Part shown: one piece after another, positions 1 to 6,519 of the stretch | Position numbering within the stretch: position 1 is the first letter of the stretch | Layout: each line of letters begins with the position of its first letter | From: Chloroflexota bacterium | GTDB taxonomy: Bacteria > Chloroflexota > Anaerolineae > Aggregatilineales > UBA3940 | Direction of reading: 5' to 3' | Length of the DNA: 11,871 nucleotides | Assembly: GCA_010092775.1 (NCBI GenBank) | Contig: JAADYZ010000251.1 | Coordinates: 1-11,871, forward strand | Made by a program: the position numbers and the translations under genes | The notes under the pieces: generated by a model | Seen by the model: only the letters and a program-made list of their open reading frames with translations | What the model was told of the DNA's origin: nothing | Database searches by the model: none

Positions 1-543
1 AGTGATGGCACCATCTGGTTTACGGACCCCAGTTATGGCTATTTGCAGGGCTTCCGCCCCAAGCCAATGGTAGGGGATTTCGTCTATCGCTATGACCCGC
101 ACACAGAACGCATCAGCGTCGTGGCCGATAACTTCAACAAGCCCAATGGCATCGCCTTTTCGCCAGATGAGAGCGTACTCTACATCAACGATAGCGGCGC
201 AAACCAGGAGCCCGGTAATTACTATGTCGACAAACCTCACCACATCCTGGCTTATGATCTGCTAGAAGGTCGCCATCTTATCAATCAGCGCTTGTTTGCC
301 GTGACTCATCCTGGCTTCCCAGATGGTATGAAGTGTGACGCCCAGGGCAACGTCTATGTAGCGGCCTTCAGCGGGGTTCAGGTGTTTAATCCGCTTGGCG
401 ATTTGATCGGCGAGATCATGGTTCCTAACACAGTTAACTTCACGTTTGGCGGCCCTGGCAACAATATCCTGTTCATTACTGACGATACTGCCATCTGGGC
501 AGCAACGCTCGAAGCGACTGGGGCCATCCGGCCAACGTCCTGA
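1..543 (+). CDS. SMP-30/gluconolactonase-like protein, 3' part (5' end outside window)
   Basis: The open frame runs in from the window edge and ends at TGA 541-543, so the first visible codon is internal. The start of the visible protein, SDGTIWFTDPSYG, is a hallmark of the SMP-30/gluconolactonase/LRE family: six-bladed beta-propellers that hydrolyse sugar lactones using one divalent metal ion. Further family blocks are FNKPNGIAFSPDES, with the conserved Asn near the active site, and FPDGMKCDAQGNVYVA, whose Asp (codon 322-324) corresponds to a metal ligand. The N-terminal blades and the conserved Glu ligand lie upstream of base 1. The second lactonase at 1895-3466 has the same blocks (SDGTLYFTDPPFG, GPNGLAFSPDEKYLYV, DGIKVDVEGNVYV), so the two are paralogues. 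The 64-nt gap to the next gene suggests one transcript. Family assignment is secure; the substrate is unknown. Confidence 0.9.
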   Translation, partial: SDGTIWFTDPSYGYLQGFRPKPMVGDFVYRYDPHTERISVVADNFNKPNGIAFSPDESVLYINDSGANQEPGNYYVDKPHHILAYDLLEGRHLINQRLFAVTHPGFPDGMKCDAQGNVYVAAFSGVQVFNPLGDLIGEIMVPNTVNFTFGGPGNNILFITDDTAIWAATLEATGAIRPTS

Positions 544-594
544 GTTTGATGCACAGTAAGACCAAGTAGCGCAGTGCTCTTATCACAACATCCT

Positions 595-600
595 GGAGGG
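595..600 (+). promoter_or_regulatory. Ribosome binding site GGAGGG
   Basis: GGAGGG lies 7 nt before the ATG at 608 and fixes the start of the GlcG/HbpS-cupin gene. The out-of-frame ATG at 601 is too close to this site to be used. Confidence 0.75.
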
Positions 601-607
601 ATGAATC

Positions 608-1813
608 ATGCCAACTGCAACCGTATTCAAGAAGAAGATGCTCACGCCTGCCGGTGCCGAATCTGTGCTGGCAGCAGCCGAAGCCTTTGCCCTGGAGAAA
701 GGCTACCGTGTCGTCATCGCTGTTGTGGATGACGCTGGTATCGCCATGAACGTGAAGCGTTTACCTGGTACTCAGGCGGCGAGTACACAAGTCGGCATCG
801 ACAAGGCCCGGACTGCCGCCATTTTTGTGCGCCCCAGCCGTGTGCTTGAAGAACAAGTGACTGCAGGTCGCTTTGGTGCTCTGGCTCTGGCAGGTGCTGC
901 CGCCCTCACTGGCGGCATTCCACTGGTGGTTGATGGTCAGGTTGTCGGTGCTATCGGCACGAGCGGTGAAACGCCGGACGAAGATGAAGCCGTATCCATT
1001 GTGGGCAGCGAGGCCGAGTTCGAAACGGAAGAGGTCTATGCCCTGGGCTTTGCGGGTGCGCGCCTGTGCGCCCAAACGGCTGCTGCCGTCGCCAAGGCTC
1101 GTGGAGTTGCGCCGGTTATCAGCGTCGTCGATCGTGGTGGTGAGCTGATCTACCAGTGGCGCCCAGATGAAGCGCAAGTCGCGAGCGTCAAGGTGGCCCA
1201 AGACAAAGCGCGTACGGCTGCCATATTCCGCCGTCCAAGTAAAGATTTTGAAGATCAAGCTGGTGGGGGCCGACCGAGCGCCCTGGCGCTGGCTGGGGGT
1301 GTGCCGCTGCAAGGCGGTATTCCGATTGAATTTGATGGACAGGTCGTTGGTGGCATTGGCGTGAGCGGTGCTAGCAGTGCACCTGAAGACAGTGAACTCG
1401 CTATGATCGGCGCCAAGGCGGCTGAGAGCTTCAGCTTAGAGGGCCACGCGCAGGCTACTTACATCCCTGCGGCGGACGTAACTGCCAAGTTCGAAGTGGG
1501 TGGCTTTATGGTGACAACGGGGGCCTACATTGTGGATGCGGGCCGCCGTACAGCGGCTGGTCAGGCTGAGTGGCACGCCCGCGATACTGACATTATGTAC
1601 ATTCAAGAAGGTACAGCGACAATGGTTACGGATGGCACCATCAACGACCCTCAGCACACTGCCGACGGCGAACTGCGAGGGGAGAGTATCGAGAATGGTG
1701 TGACGCACGAGCTGAAAAAGGGCGACATCATCATCATCCCGGATGGCGTGCCGCATCACTTCATCGAAGTCAGTGACCCATTTTTGTACTACGTCGTCAA
1801 AGTGCTGGACTAG
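608..1813 (+). CDS. Tandem GlcG/HbpS-domain protein fused to a C-terminal cupin
   Basis: A 401-residue protein with three domains. Residues about 10-135 and 144-273 are two copies of the GlcG/HbpS (haem-degrading, DUF336) fold. Each copy has DKARTAAIF.RPS (65-77, 199-211) and GGIP...DGQVVG.IG.SG (102-120, 236-254), giving an internal repeat of 134 residues. Residues about 290-400 form a cupin: motif 1 contains H323, D326 and D328 in WHARDTD followed by the EG turn, and motif 2 is PDGVPHH (378-384), so H323, H383 and H384 are plausible metal ligands. GlcG/HbpS proteins usually have one domain of about 140 residues, so the double domain plus cupin is a fusion. No signal peptide is visible, which suggests a cytoplasmic protein. 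It sits between two lactonase genes, so a catabolic role such as isomerase, dioxygenase or small-molecule binding is likelier than haem storage. That role is inferred. Confidence 0.85.
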   Translation: MPTATVFKKKMLTPAGAESVLAAAEAFALEKGYRVVIAVVDDAGIAMNVKRLPGTQAASTQVGIDKARTAAIFVRPSRVLEEQVTAGRFGALALAGAAALTGGIPLVVDGQVVGAIGTSGETPDEDEAVSIVGSEAEFETEEVYALGFAGARLCAQTAAAVAKARGVAPVISVVDRGGELIYQWRPDEAQVASVKVAQDKARTAAIFRRPSKDFEDQAGGGRPSALALAGGVPLQGGIPIEFDGQVVGGIGVSGASSAPEDSELAMIGAKAAESFSLEGHAQATYIPAADVTAKFEVGGFMVTTGAYIVDAGRRTAAGQAEWHARDTDIMYIQEGTATMVTDGTINDPQHTADGELRGESIENGVTHELKKGDIIIIPDGVPHHFIEVSDPFLYYVVKVLD

Positions 1814-1826
1814 CTTGATCATCGGA

Positions 1827-1855
1827 CAGCAGTCATCCACATGGGATGGCTGCTG
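1827..1855 (+). other. Intergenic stem-loop, 12-bp stem and 5-nt loop
   Basis: Bases 1827-1838 (CAGCAGTCATCC) pair with 1844-1855 (GGATGGCTGCTG), with one G-U pair and loop ACATG. It starts 13 nt after the stop of the GlcG/HbpS-cupin gene. No U-run follows, so it is more likely an RNA-stabilising or processing hairpin, or a weak attenuator, than a classical intrinsic terminator. Confidence 0.55.
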
Positions 1856-1880
1856 CTGCTTGCCTATCCCCCCAAAGACC

Positions 1881-1886
1881 AAGGAG
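1881..1886 (+). promoter_or_regulatory. Ribosome binding site AAGGAG, decides start at 1895
   Basis: AAGGAG is followed after 8 nt by ATG 1895. The same frame is open back to an ATG at 1841, but that start has no SD and would lie inside the 1827-1855 hairpin. The start at 1895 is therefore preferred. Confidence 0.75.
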
Positions 1887-1894
1887 TTAACGTA

Positions 1895-3466
1895 ATGACC
1901 GCACACAACATCCCTGGACCACCGGAGCTGCTGTCGGGGCTTCCTGACGCCATGATCGACTTGCAGACAGACGATGGCGTGGCGATCGTAGACGGCGAAT
2001 GGCGATACAGCGACACTATGGTGGAAGAGATCGATTTTGTCGCTGTGGGCGATGATTTAGGGCCATCAGGTGAACCTAACCGCACCTACACTGTACAGCC
2101 ACACGCTCAGGGCACTGACTATGATGACAGTGAGTGGCGCGTGCTCGCCCCTGCAGATACCGAGAAACGCCTGAGCACTGGGCAGGTTTGTTTCAATTGG
2201 TATCGCATCAAGGTCACTATCCCGGAAAAAGTAGGCGAATTCAGCACCACTGGCGCGACAATCGTTTTCGAGGTCGCCATCGATGATTACGCCGAGATTT
2301 GGGTCAATGGCGAAATGCCCCTCGTGCTTGGCCAGACGGGCGGGCAGGTGGTCGCTGGCTTCAATACGCCCAACCGCGTCATTCTGACAGACAACGCTAA
2401 GCCAGGAGACACCTTCCAGATTGCCGTCTTCGGCATCAATGGGCCGATCTCGGCATCACCGCGTAACTACATCTGGATGCGCACGGCCAGCCTGGACTTA
2501 TACGCTGCGGACCGTGCCAGAGCAGCCTGGGATGCTGACCTGGCGATCGAGAAGGCAGACGACGGACTGGATGCCATCGTGCCGGAGGATGCCAAGCTGG
2601 AACAAGTCGCGACTGGCTTCCTTTTCACTGAAGGCCCGCTGTGGGATGTCAAGGGAAACTTCTTGCTGTTTAGTTCGCCCAATACCAACGTGATCTATCG
2701 CTGGCTGCCGATAGGTAAGGTCGAGGTTTTCCGTGCCAAGAGTGGCTACAATGGTGCGGACATCGGTCGCTATCACCAGCCGGGCAGCAACGGCCTGACC
2801 TTTAGCCCAGATGGTCGCTTGACCATTTGCCAACATGGCAACCGGCGTGTGCTGCGGGTGAACCCACGAGGCAATACGACGGTGCTGGCCGATAACTACA
2901 ATGGCCAGCGCCTTAACAGCCCCAACGATCTGGTCTATCGCAGTGATGGCACACTGTACTTCACCGATCCTCCGTTTGGCCTGCCTGGTGTCTTCGAGGA
3001 CCCAGCCAAGGAAACTGCATTCAGCGGCGTCTATTATGTGACTGAAGCGGGCAAGGTTGGCCTCGTCACCGATGAACTTAAAGGGCCGAATGGTCTGGCC
3101 TTTTCGCCGGATGAGAAATATCTATACGTCGGCGATTGGGATATGGACCACAAGGCTGTCATGCGCTATCCCGTTAACGAAGATGGCAGCACCGGCCAGG
3201 GCGATCTGTTCTATGACATGACGGAAGCTGACGGCGACGACGCAATAGATGGCATCAAAGTGGATGTCGAAGGCAACGTGTATGTGTGCGGACCAGGGGG
3301 CTTATGGATCCTTTCACCGGAGGGTAAGCACCTCGGTCGGTTGAAGCTGCCAGAAGACCCACACAACATCGCCTGGGGCGACGCAGATGGCAAGACGCTT
3401 TACATCTGTGCATTGACCAGTGTCTATCGTATCCGCCTGAACCTCAAGGGCATCCGCCCAGAATAG
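1895..3466 (+). CDS. SMP-30/gluconolactonase-family lactonase with N-terminal beta-sandwich domain
   Basis: A 523-residue protein, much longer than the roughly 300 residues usual for SMP-30 lactonases. Residues about 1-215 resemble a galactose-binding-like jelly roll of the kind seen in glycoside hydrolases (FNWYRIKVTIP, FEVAIDDYAEIWVNGE). Residues about 235-520 form the six-bladed SMP-30 propeller, with the expected metal-site positions: E246 in FTEGP, N344 in SPNDLVYRSDG and D452 in IDGIKVDVEGN. The enzyme should hydrolyse a sugar-acid or related lactone, probably in the cytoplasm because no signal peptide is present. The N-terminal module may bind a carbohydrate or hold the protein in an oligomer. 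It is a paralogue of the partial gene at the window start. Lactonase family is certain; the role of the extra domain is inferred. Confidence 0.9.
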   Translation: MTAHNIPGPPELLSGLPDAMIDLQTDDGVAIVDGEWRYSDTMVEEIDFVAVGDDLGPSGEPNRTYTVQPHAQGTDYDDSEWRVLAPADTEKRLSTGQVCFNWYRIKVTIPEKVGEFSTTGATIVFEVAIDDYAEIWVNGEMPLVLGQTGGQVVAGFNTPNRVILTDNAKPGDTFQIAVFGINGPISASPRNYIWMRTASLDLYAADRARAAWDADLAIEKADDGLDAIVPEDAKLEQVATGFLFTEGPLWDVKGNFLLFSSPNTNVIYRWLPIGKVEVFRAKSGYNGADIGRYHQPGSNGLTFSPDGRLTICQHGNRRVLRVNPRGNTTVLADNYNGQRLNSPNDLVYRSDGTLYFTDPPFGLPGVFEDPAKETAFSGVYYVTEAGKVGLVTDELKGPNGLAFSPDEKYLYVGDWDMDHKAVMRYPVNEDGSTGQGDLFYDMTEADGDDAIDGIKVDVEGNVYVCGPGGLWILSPEGKHLGRLKLPEDPHNIAWGDADGKTLYICALTSVYRIRLNLKGIRPE

Positions 3467-3478
3467 GCGTAGTGTTGA

Positions 3479-3497
3479 GGGCGAGCCGGTCTCGCCC
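3479..3497 (+). other. Intergenic stem-loop, 7-bp perfect stem and 5-nt loop
   Basis: GGGCGAG (3479-3485) pairs perfectly with CTCGCCC (3491-3497) around loop CCGGT. It starts 12 nt after the lactonase stop codon. The short T-run (TTTT at about 3506-3509) is too far downstream for a good intrinsic terminator, so read-through to the redoxin gene is likely. Confidence 0.5.
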
Positions 3498-3524
3498 AAA
3501 TGAGCTTTTGATAAGGAGACTGAG

Positions 3525-4070
3525 ATGAACCCGAAGTTTATACCCGGGGCCACCTTCCCAGATTTTGAACTACCCGACCATACCCATACCATGCGCAAGA
3601 TCAGTGATATACAGAATGGCTTCCCGCTGGTCGTATTCATCAGCCGTGGCAAGCATTGTCCGCGTGAGAGTCAACACTTAACGACCATCGCCCGTGACTT
3701 TGCGCCCTGGGCAGGTGTCGCCTATACCAACCTGGTCACGATCTCACACAATACAGTACATGATGTGGCATCGCACCGCATTATGGTCGGAGCGACCTGG
3801 CCATTCCTCAGCGATGAAAACAGCGACGTCAAGAACACGCTCGATATTGACGAATACACTGACAGCACGCACAAGCCGATGGTTCCTCACACGATCATCC
3901 TGGCTCCCGAACGTGTGATTGAGAAGATCTATGTGGGCTACTGGTACTGGGGACGTCCCTCTCCAATGGATCTTTGGCAGGACTTGCGTGGGTTGAGTCA
4001 GCGCATCTATGCTGACTATGATCCAACTGTCCCCGCTGTGCGCGAAGCATGGCAGTCTGCGAACAGCTAA
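3525..4070 (+). CDS. Redoxin/AhpC-TSA-like thioredoxin-fold protein with a single cysteine
   Basis: A 181-residue protein preceded by AAGGAGA at 3513-3519. The N-terminal half has the peroxiredoxin/redoxin pattern: PGATFPDFELPD (7-18), then the strand FPLVVFISRGKHCPRES, with C45 at the position of the peroxidatic cysteine. C45 is the only cysteine, so a resolving Cys or CXXC pair is absent. If the protein is active it would work as a 1-Cys enzyme needing an outside thiol, or it has another function on the thioredoxin fold. The C-terminal part (VPHTIILAPERVIEKIYVGYWYWGRPS) gives the later strand with the cis-Pro-like VP. It lies between a lactonase and an MFS transporter in the same direction, so it probably works on the same substrate pathway or protects against peroxide made by it. 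The fold is convincing; the reaction is not known. Confidence 0.8.
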   Translation: MNPKFIPGATFPDFELPDHTHTMRKISDIQNGFPLVVFISRGKHCPRESQHLTTIARDFAPWAGVAYTNLVTISHNTVHDVASHRIMVGATWPFLSDENSDVKNTLDIDEYTDSTHKPMVPHTIILAPERVIEKIYVGYWYWGRPSPMDLWQDLRGLSQRIYADYDPTVPAVREAWQSANS

Positions 4071-4090
4071 ACCTTAGACAATCTACTCGG

Positions 4091-4127
4091 GTGAGCATGC
4101 TTCTAGATCGACTAGGAGCATGCTCAC
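4091..4127 (+). other. Strong intergenic stem-loop, 16-bp stem and 5-nt loop
   Basis: Bases 4091-4106 pair with 4112-4127 with a single G-U, closing loop ATCGA. It contains the palindrome GCATGC on both arms and starts 20 nt after the redoxin stop. No U-run follows. It is the most stable hairpin of the + block and could stabilise the upstream mRNA 3' end or lower expression of the MFS gene. Confidence 0.6.
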
Positions 4128-4152
4128 TGCATGCTATTGACAGGAGATAGTG

Positions 4153-5481
4153 ATGGAAGCGCCAGAGGCAAGCATCGGTCAGATCATCCAGGCGCGGTGG
4201 CAGCGCATTCTGGCCGTTTACCCAGCCAGTTTTTTGCAGGGCTTAACGGTCACACTCTACCCAGCAGCCGGCAATTTGTTGACCGATCCGACACAGCACG
4301 GATTGAGTGAGGCACAGTTCGGTTCGCTCTTCGCTCCGCAGTTGGTCGCAGCGATTGTGGCATCATCGTTGGCGTCGCGTATTGCTGGCCGAACGAGCAT
4401 GAAGAGCCTACTTCTGCTCGGCATGTTGTGCAATTTGCTGGCTCTTGCGCTGCTCGCCACGACCATCCTGACCATCAACAATCAAGCGTTGACAATGGCC
4501 TTGCTGCTGTTGGGTGCAACCGGGGTTGGTGCCGGCTTCGGATTCACGATTCCAGCTCTCAATACCTTTGCGTTCGACTTGTTCCCCGGGCGCGAAGATA
4601 GTGCGGTAACCGCGCTACATGTTTTCACGGGCAGTGGTCAGATGAGTGTGTCACTTGTTTTGAGTGCATTCGTGAGTGGGGGCATCTGGTGGGGAGCACC
4701 GTCGCTCATCGCTGGTCTCGTGGCGTTGATGTTACTCTATCAATGGCAGTTGCCGATGGAACTGGCGAGCGAAGCTGCCACTGCACGCGATGGGGCGGGC
4801 ACGCCGTCCGAAGTGTCAGCTAGATTACCAGCCCGTGCCTGGGCCTGGGGAGCCGTCGGACTGCTATACGGGTTCATGGCCGGGACCTTTGGTAATTGGG
4901 CGCCGATCTATTTGGAGGATGCCGCCGGTTTAGACGTCGGTACAGCCGCATTGGGCTTGACGATGTTCTGGGGTGCGGTTGCTCTCGGGCGTATCATATT
5001 TGCCGCCTTGGCCGTCCGTGTCAACGTGCGAATACTGCACCTGTTTGCTCCGTTTGTGGTTGGTGTGATCTTCCTGCTGCTACCCTCGCTAAGTGGCCCA
5101 ACCGCCAACCTGGGGGCGCTATTCGCTGCCGGTCTTGCGTTGTCATTCTTCTTCCCTTATACGATCAGCTTAGCATCAGCGGAGTTCCCGGCCCTTACAG
5201 CGGCAATTAGTGGCATGCTGGTGGCCGGACTGCAATTAGGTAGCGGCCTGAGTGCGAATATCGTTGGCTTGGGTGTGGATAGCGGGCTCAGTCTTCCCAC
5301 TGTCTTCCAACTCAGTACGGGCTATGCGGCAATCGCTGCCGTGTTGGTTATATACTTGCGATTCTCTCGTCTTGAATCAAGCCAAACCGCTATGAGCGAT
5401 CTGCATGGGAGCCTCCCATGCCAACCGCTGCCCTGCCCACAGCTTGAACGCAAAGACTACGCAACGGCTGAAGCAGCATAA
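4153..5481 (+). CDS. MFS transporter (12 predicted membrane helices)
   Basis: A 442-residue integral membrane protein starting at ATG 4153, chosen over GTG 4150 because AGGAGA at 4142-4147 is 5 nt away from it. Two six-helix halves are visible: hydrophobic stretches lie at about 22-38, 58-75, 84-105, 112-136, 152-175 and 180-198, then a polar loop (202-228), then 229-250, 263-285, 295-312, 318-340, 345-372 and 384-402. The loop ASRIAGRTSMKSLLLL after helix 2 is a weak motif A. The polar tail of about 38 residues contains C423 and C428. Family membership points to proton-linked symport or export of a small organic molecule; placement after two lactonase genes suggests uptake of the pathway substrate. 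The specificity cannot be read. The 3' end of the gene contains a hairpin, and another follows the stop. Confidence 0.85.
   Translation: MEAPEASIGQIIQARWQRILAVYPASFLQGLTVTLYPAAGNLLTDPTQHGLSEAQFGSLFAPQLVAAIVASSLASRIAGRTSMKSLLLLGMLCNLLALALLATTILTINNQALTMALLLLGATGVGAGFGFTIPALNTFAFDLFPGREDSAVTALHVFTGSGQMSVSLVLSAFVSGGIWWGAPSLIAGLVALMLLYQWQLPMELASEAATARDGAGTPSEVSARLPARAWAWGAVGLLYGFMAGTFGNWAPIYLEDAAGLDVGTAALGLTMFWGAVALGRIIFAALAVRVNVRILHLFAPFVVGVIFLLLPSLSGPTANLGALFAAGLALSFFFPYTISLASAEFPALTAAISGMLVAGLQLGSGLSANIVGLGVDSGLSLPTVFQLSTGYAAIAAVLVIYLRFSRLESSQTAMSDLHGSLPCQPLPCPQLERKDYATAEAA
5403..5421 (+). other. Hairpin inside the 3' end of the MFS gene
   Basis: GCATGGGA (5403-5410) and TCCCATGC (5414-5421) are perfectly complementary around GCC. 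The hairpin lies in codons for the polar C-terminal tail (about residues 417-424). It may be chance, since the tail is under weak constraint, or may contribute to 3'-end formation together with 5501-5530. Confidence 0.35.
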
Positions 5482-5500
5482 GACAGAGCGCTTTGGTTTA

Positions 5501-5530
5501 GGTCATGAACAAATGTCGCTTGTCATGGCC
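5501..5530 (+). terminator. Stem-loop after the MFS gene, possible transcript end
   Basis: GGTCATGAACAA (5501-5512) pairs with TTGTCATGGCC (5520-5530): 11 pairs with one G-U and one bulged A (5508), around a 7-nt loop. It starts 19 nt after the stop of the MFS gene. No U-tract follows, so if it ends the transcript it is not a textbook intrinsic terminator. It could alternatively be a protein-binding dyad upstream of the regulator gene. Confidence 0.4.
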
Positions 5531-5534
5531 CGAT

Positions 5535-5550
5535 TGTGACGTCTATCACT
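5535..5550. promoter_or_regulatory. CRP/FNR-like dyad TGTGA-N6-TCACT
   Basis: TGTGACGTCTATCACT contains a perfect GTGA-N6-TCAC inverted repeat, close to the TGTGA-N6-TCACA consensus of cAMP-receptor-protein-type regulators. It lies 71 nt before the ArsR start, a sensible place for an activator or repressor site. One short dyad can occur by chance, so the factor is only suggested. Confidence 0.35.
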
Positions 5551-5573
5551 AGTGGCGAGTTGCTAGGTATTAT

Positions 5574-5609
5574 ATTCTGATATTGGAATGTACATTCAAT
5601 TTCTTGAAT
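5574..5609. promoter_or_regulatory. Overlapping AT-rich dyads, probable ArsR-family operator
   Basis: Three overlapping inverted repeats built from ATTC/GAAT lie just before the regulator start: ATTC-N8-GAAT (5574-5589), the perfect 12-bp palindrome GAATGTACATTC (5586-5597) and ATTCAA-N4-TTGAAT (5594-5609). The last ends 11 nt before the ATG at 5621. ArsR/SmtB repressors typically bind AT-rich dyads overlapping their own promoter, so autoregulation is the natural reading. A weak ribosome site (GAAGAAG, 5611-5617) follows. Confidence 0.6.
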
Positions 5610-5620
5610 AGAAGAAGCCT

Positions 5621-6028
5621 ATGCACACACTTAAGCAAGTTTCCGACCTCATGAAGGCCTTCGGGCACCCAGTTAGGCTGCAAATCTTATACGAGTTGGG
5701 CAGAGACGAAGCCTGTGTCTGCCACCTTGAAGCCGTCACAGGGCACCGTCAAGCGTACATCTCTCAGCAACTCATGCGACTGCGAGAAGCGGGCCTCGTC
5801 GTTGACCGCCGTGATGGACTGAACGTGTTCTATTCTCTCTCCAACACATCTATCAGTGACTTGCTCCATGCCGCTGAGACGGTCGCAGGTGGGGTCAACG
5901 GTACAGCGTTGGATGTTGCTGTGACTCTTCCGACGGGAAGAGAGGTTGGCTGCTGCTGTCCAAAGTGTGAACCAGAGACCAGCCCCTATCTTGAGAGGGA
6001 GAATGCCCTGACCGGAGTGTGTCGATGA
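5621..6028 (+). CDS. ArsR/SmtB-family winged-helix metalloregulator
   Basis: A 135-residue protein with the ArsR fold: helix MKAFGHPVRLQILYELGRDEACVCHL (11-36) and recognition region GHRQAYISQQLMRLREAGLVVDRRDG, followed by the wing ending in VFYSL. C32 and C34 form the CVC motif near helix alpha-3 that senses As(III)/Sb(III) in ArsR or soft metals in CadC-like proteins. A Cys-rich tail, GCCCPKC (C111-C113, C116) plus C134, may supply further thiol ligands, as the alpha-5 or tail sites do in some family members. Without metal it should repress from the 5574-5609 dyads. No arsenic or metal efflux gene adjoins it; the only downstream same-strand gene is the zinc-ribbon protein, so the target is open. 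Family is secure, the metal is inferred. Confidence 0.88.
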   Translation: MHTLKQVSDLMKAFGHPVRLQILYELGRDEACVCHLEAVTGHRQAYISQQLMRLREAGLVVDRRDGLNVFYSLSNTSISDLLHAAETVAGGVNGTALDVAVTLPTGREVGCCCPKCEPETSPYLERENALTGVCR

Positions 6029-6121
6029 TGAAACACATACATGAGAGTCTAGCAGAGTGGAAGGCTGATCCATCACGTCAATGCTAGTATGGTTAAACAG
6101 AAGGCTTAAGTGAGGCAAAGT

Positions 6122-6140
6122 TGGGGAAACTTGTTCCCCA
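6122..6140 (+). other. Leader stem-loop before the zinc-ribbon gene
   Basis: TGGGGAA (6122-6128) pairs perfectly with TTCCCCA (6134-6140) around loop ACTTG. It lies about 94 nt after the regulator stop and just upstream of the SD AAAGGAGA (6148-6155) of the next gene. It may mark a 5' leader or processing site. Confidence 0.45.
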
Positions 6141-6162
6141 CCAGTCGAAAGGAGACTCAGCA

Positions 6163-6462
6163 ATGGGTCCGATGAGAATGATATTTATGAACCCAGAGAT
6201 GGGGCTAGGGATTGGTGCTGTTGTCGTTATCGGCGTTGCGATCGCATTCATGATGATGCGTCGTGGCATGATAGGAGCTGGAAGAGGGATGATGGGAGGC
6301 CCTGGAAAAATGGGTGGTTCTGGCCGTATGGCTGACCATGACTCGACTGAAGCAAGCCAACCCGGCCAAACGCCGAAAGCGCAGTTCGCCTGTCCCGCTT
6401 GTGGCGCTGATGTGCAGCAGGGTTGGAAGGCTTGCCCACAATGTGGTCAACCTCTCGTATAA
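6163..6462 (+). CDS. Small Met/Gly-rich membrane-anchored zinc-ribbon protein
   Basis: A 99-residue protein starting at ATG 6163, 7 nt after AAAGGAGA; an upstream in-frame TTG at 6121 has no ribosome site and would begin inside a hairpin. Residues about 14-32 form one membrane helix (GLGIGAVVVIGVAIAF). Residues 30-56 are Met/Gly/Arg-rich (MMMRRGM, GMMGGPGKMGGSGRM), and the protein has 13 Met in 99 residues. Residues 77-94 form a zinc ribbon, C77-x2-C80-x10-C91-x2-C94 (CPACGADV, then CPQCGQPL). Met-rich segments often bind Cu(I), and a metal-responsive ArsR gene lies directly upstream, so a metal-linked envelope role is possible but unproven. It has no recognisable catalytic domain. Confidence 0.75.
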   Translation: MGPMRMIFMNPEMGLGIGAVVVIGVAIAFMMMRRGMIGAGRGMMGGPGKMGGSGRMADHDSTEASQPGQTPKAQFACPACGADVQQGWKACPQCGQPLV

Positions 6463-6490
6463 CAAACAAGTCAACCAACTGACCTTACTG

Positions 6491-6519
6491 GTGTGTGGCG
6501 GATTTGATCTGCCGCACAC
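6491..6519 (+). terminator. Intrinsic terminator after the zinc-ribbon gene
   Basis: A 12-bp stem joins 6491-6502 to 6508-6519 (outer arms GTGTGTGGC and GCCGCACAC, two G-U pairs) with loop TTTGA. It is followed directly by the T-rich TTGTTGCTT. It lies 28 nt after the stop codon in the convergent gap, and no T-rich tail lies on the other side, so it works in the + direction. Confidence 0.7.

Noticed and set aside
761..1312. Long open frame on the - strand opposite the GlcG/HbpS-cupin gene
   Set aside because: It lies wholly inside a well-supported gene, has low-complexity content without family motifs, and has no ribosome site.
1841..1894. In-frame upstream start giving a longer lactonase with a hydrophobic MGWLLLLAY start, like a signal peptide
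   Set aside because: There is no ribosome site for it, it lies in the 1827-1855 hairpin, and a strong AAGGAG precedes ATG 1895.
6025..6087. A 20-codon frame (starting MMKHIHES) overlapping the ArsR stop by ATGA
   Set aside because: The overlap resembles translational coupling, but the frame is very short, has no recognisable content and may be chance; conservation would be needed.
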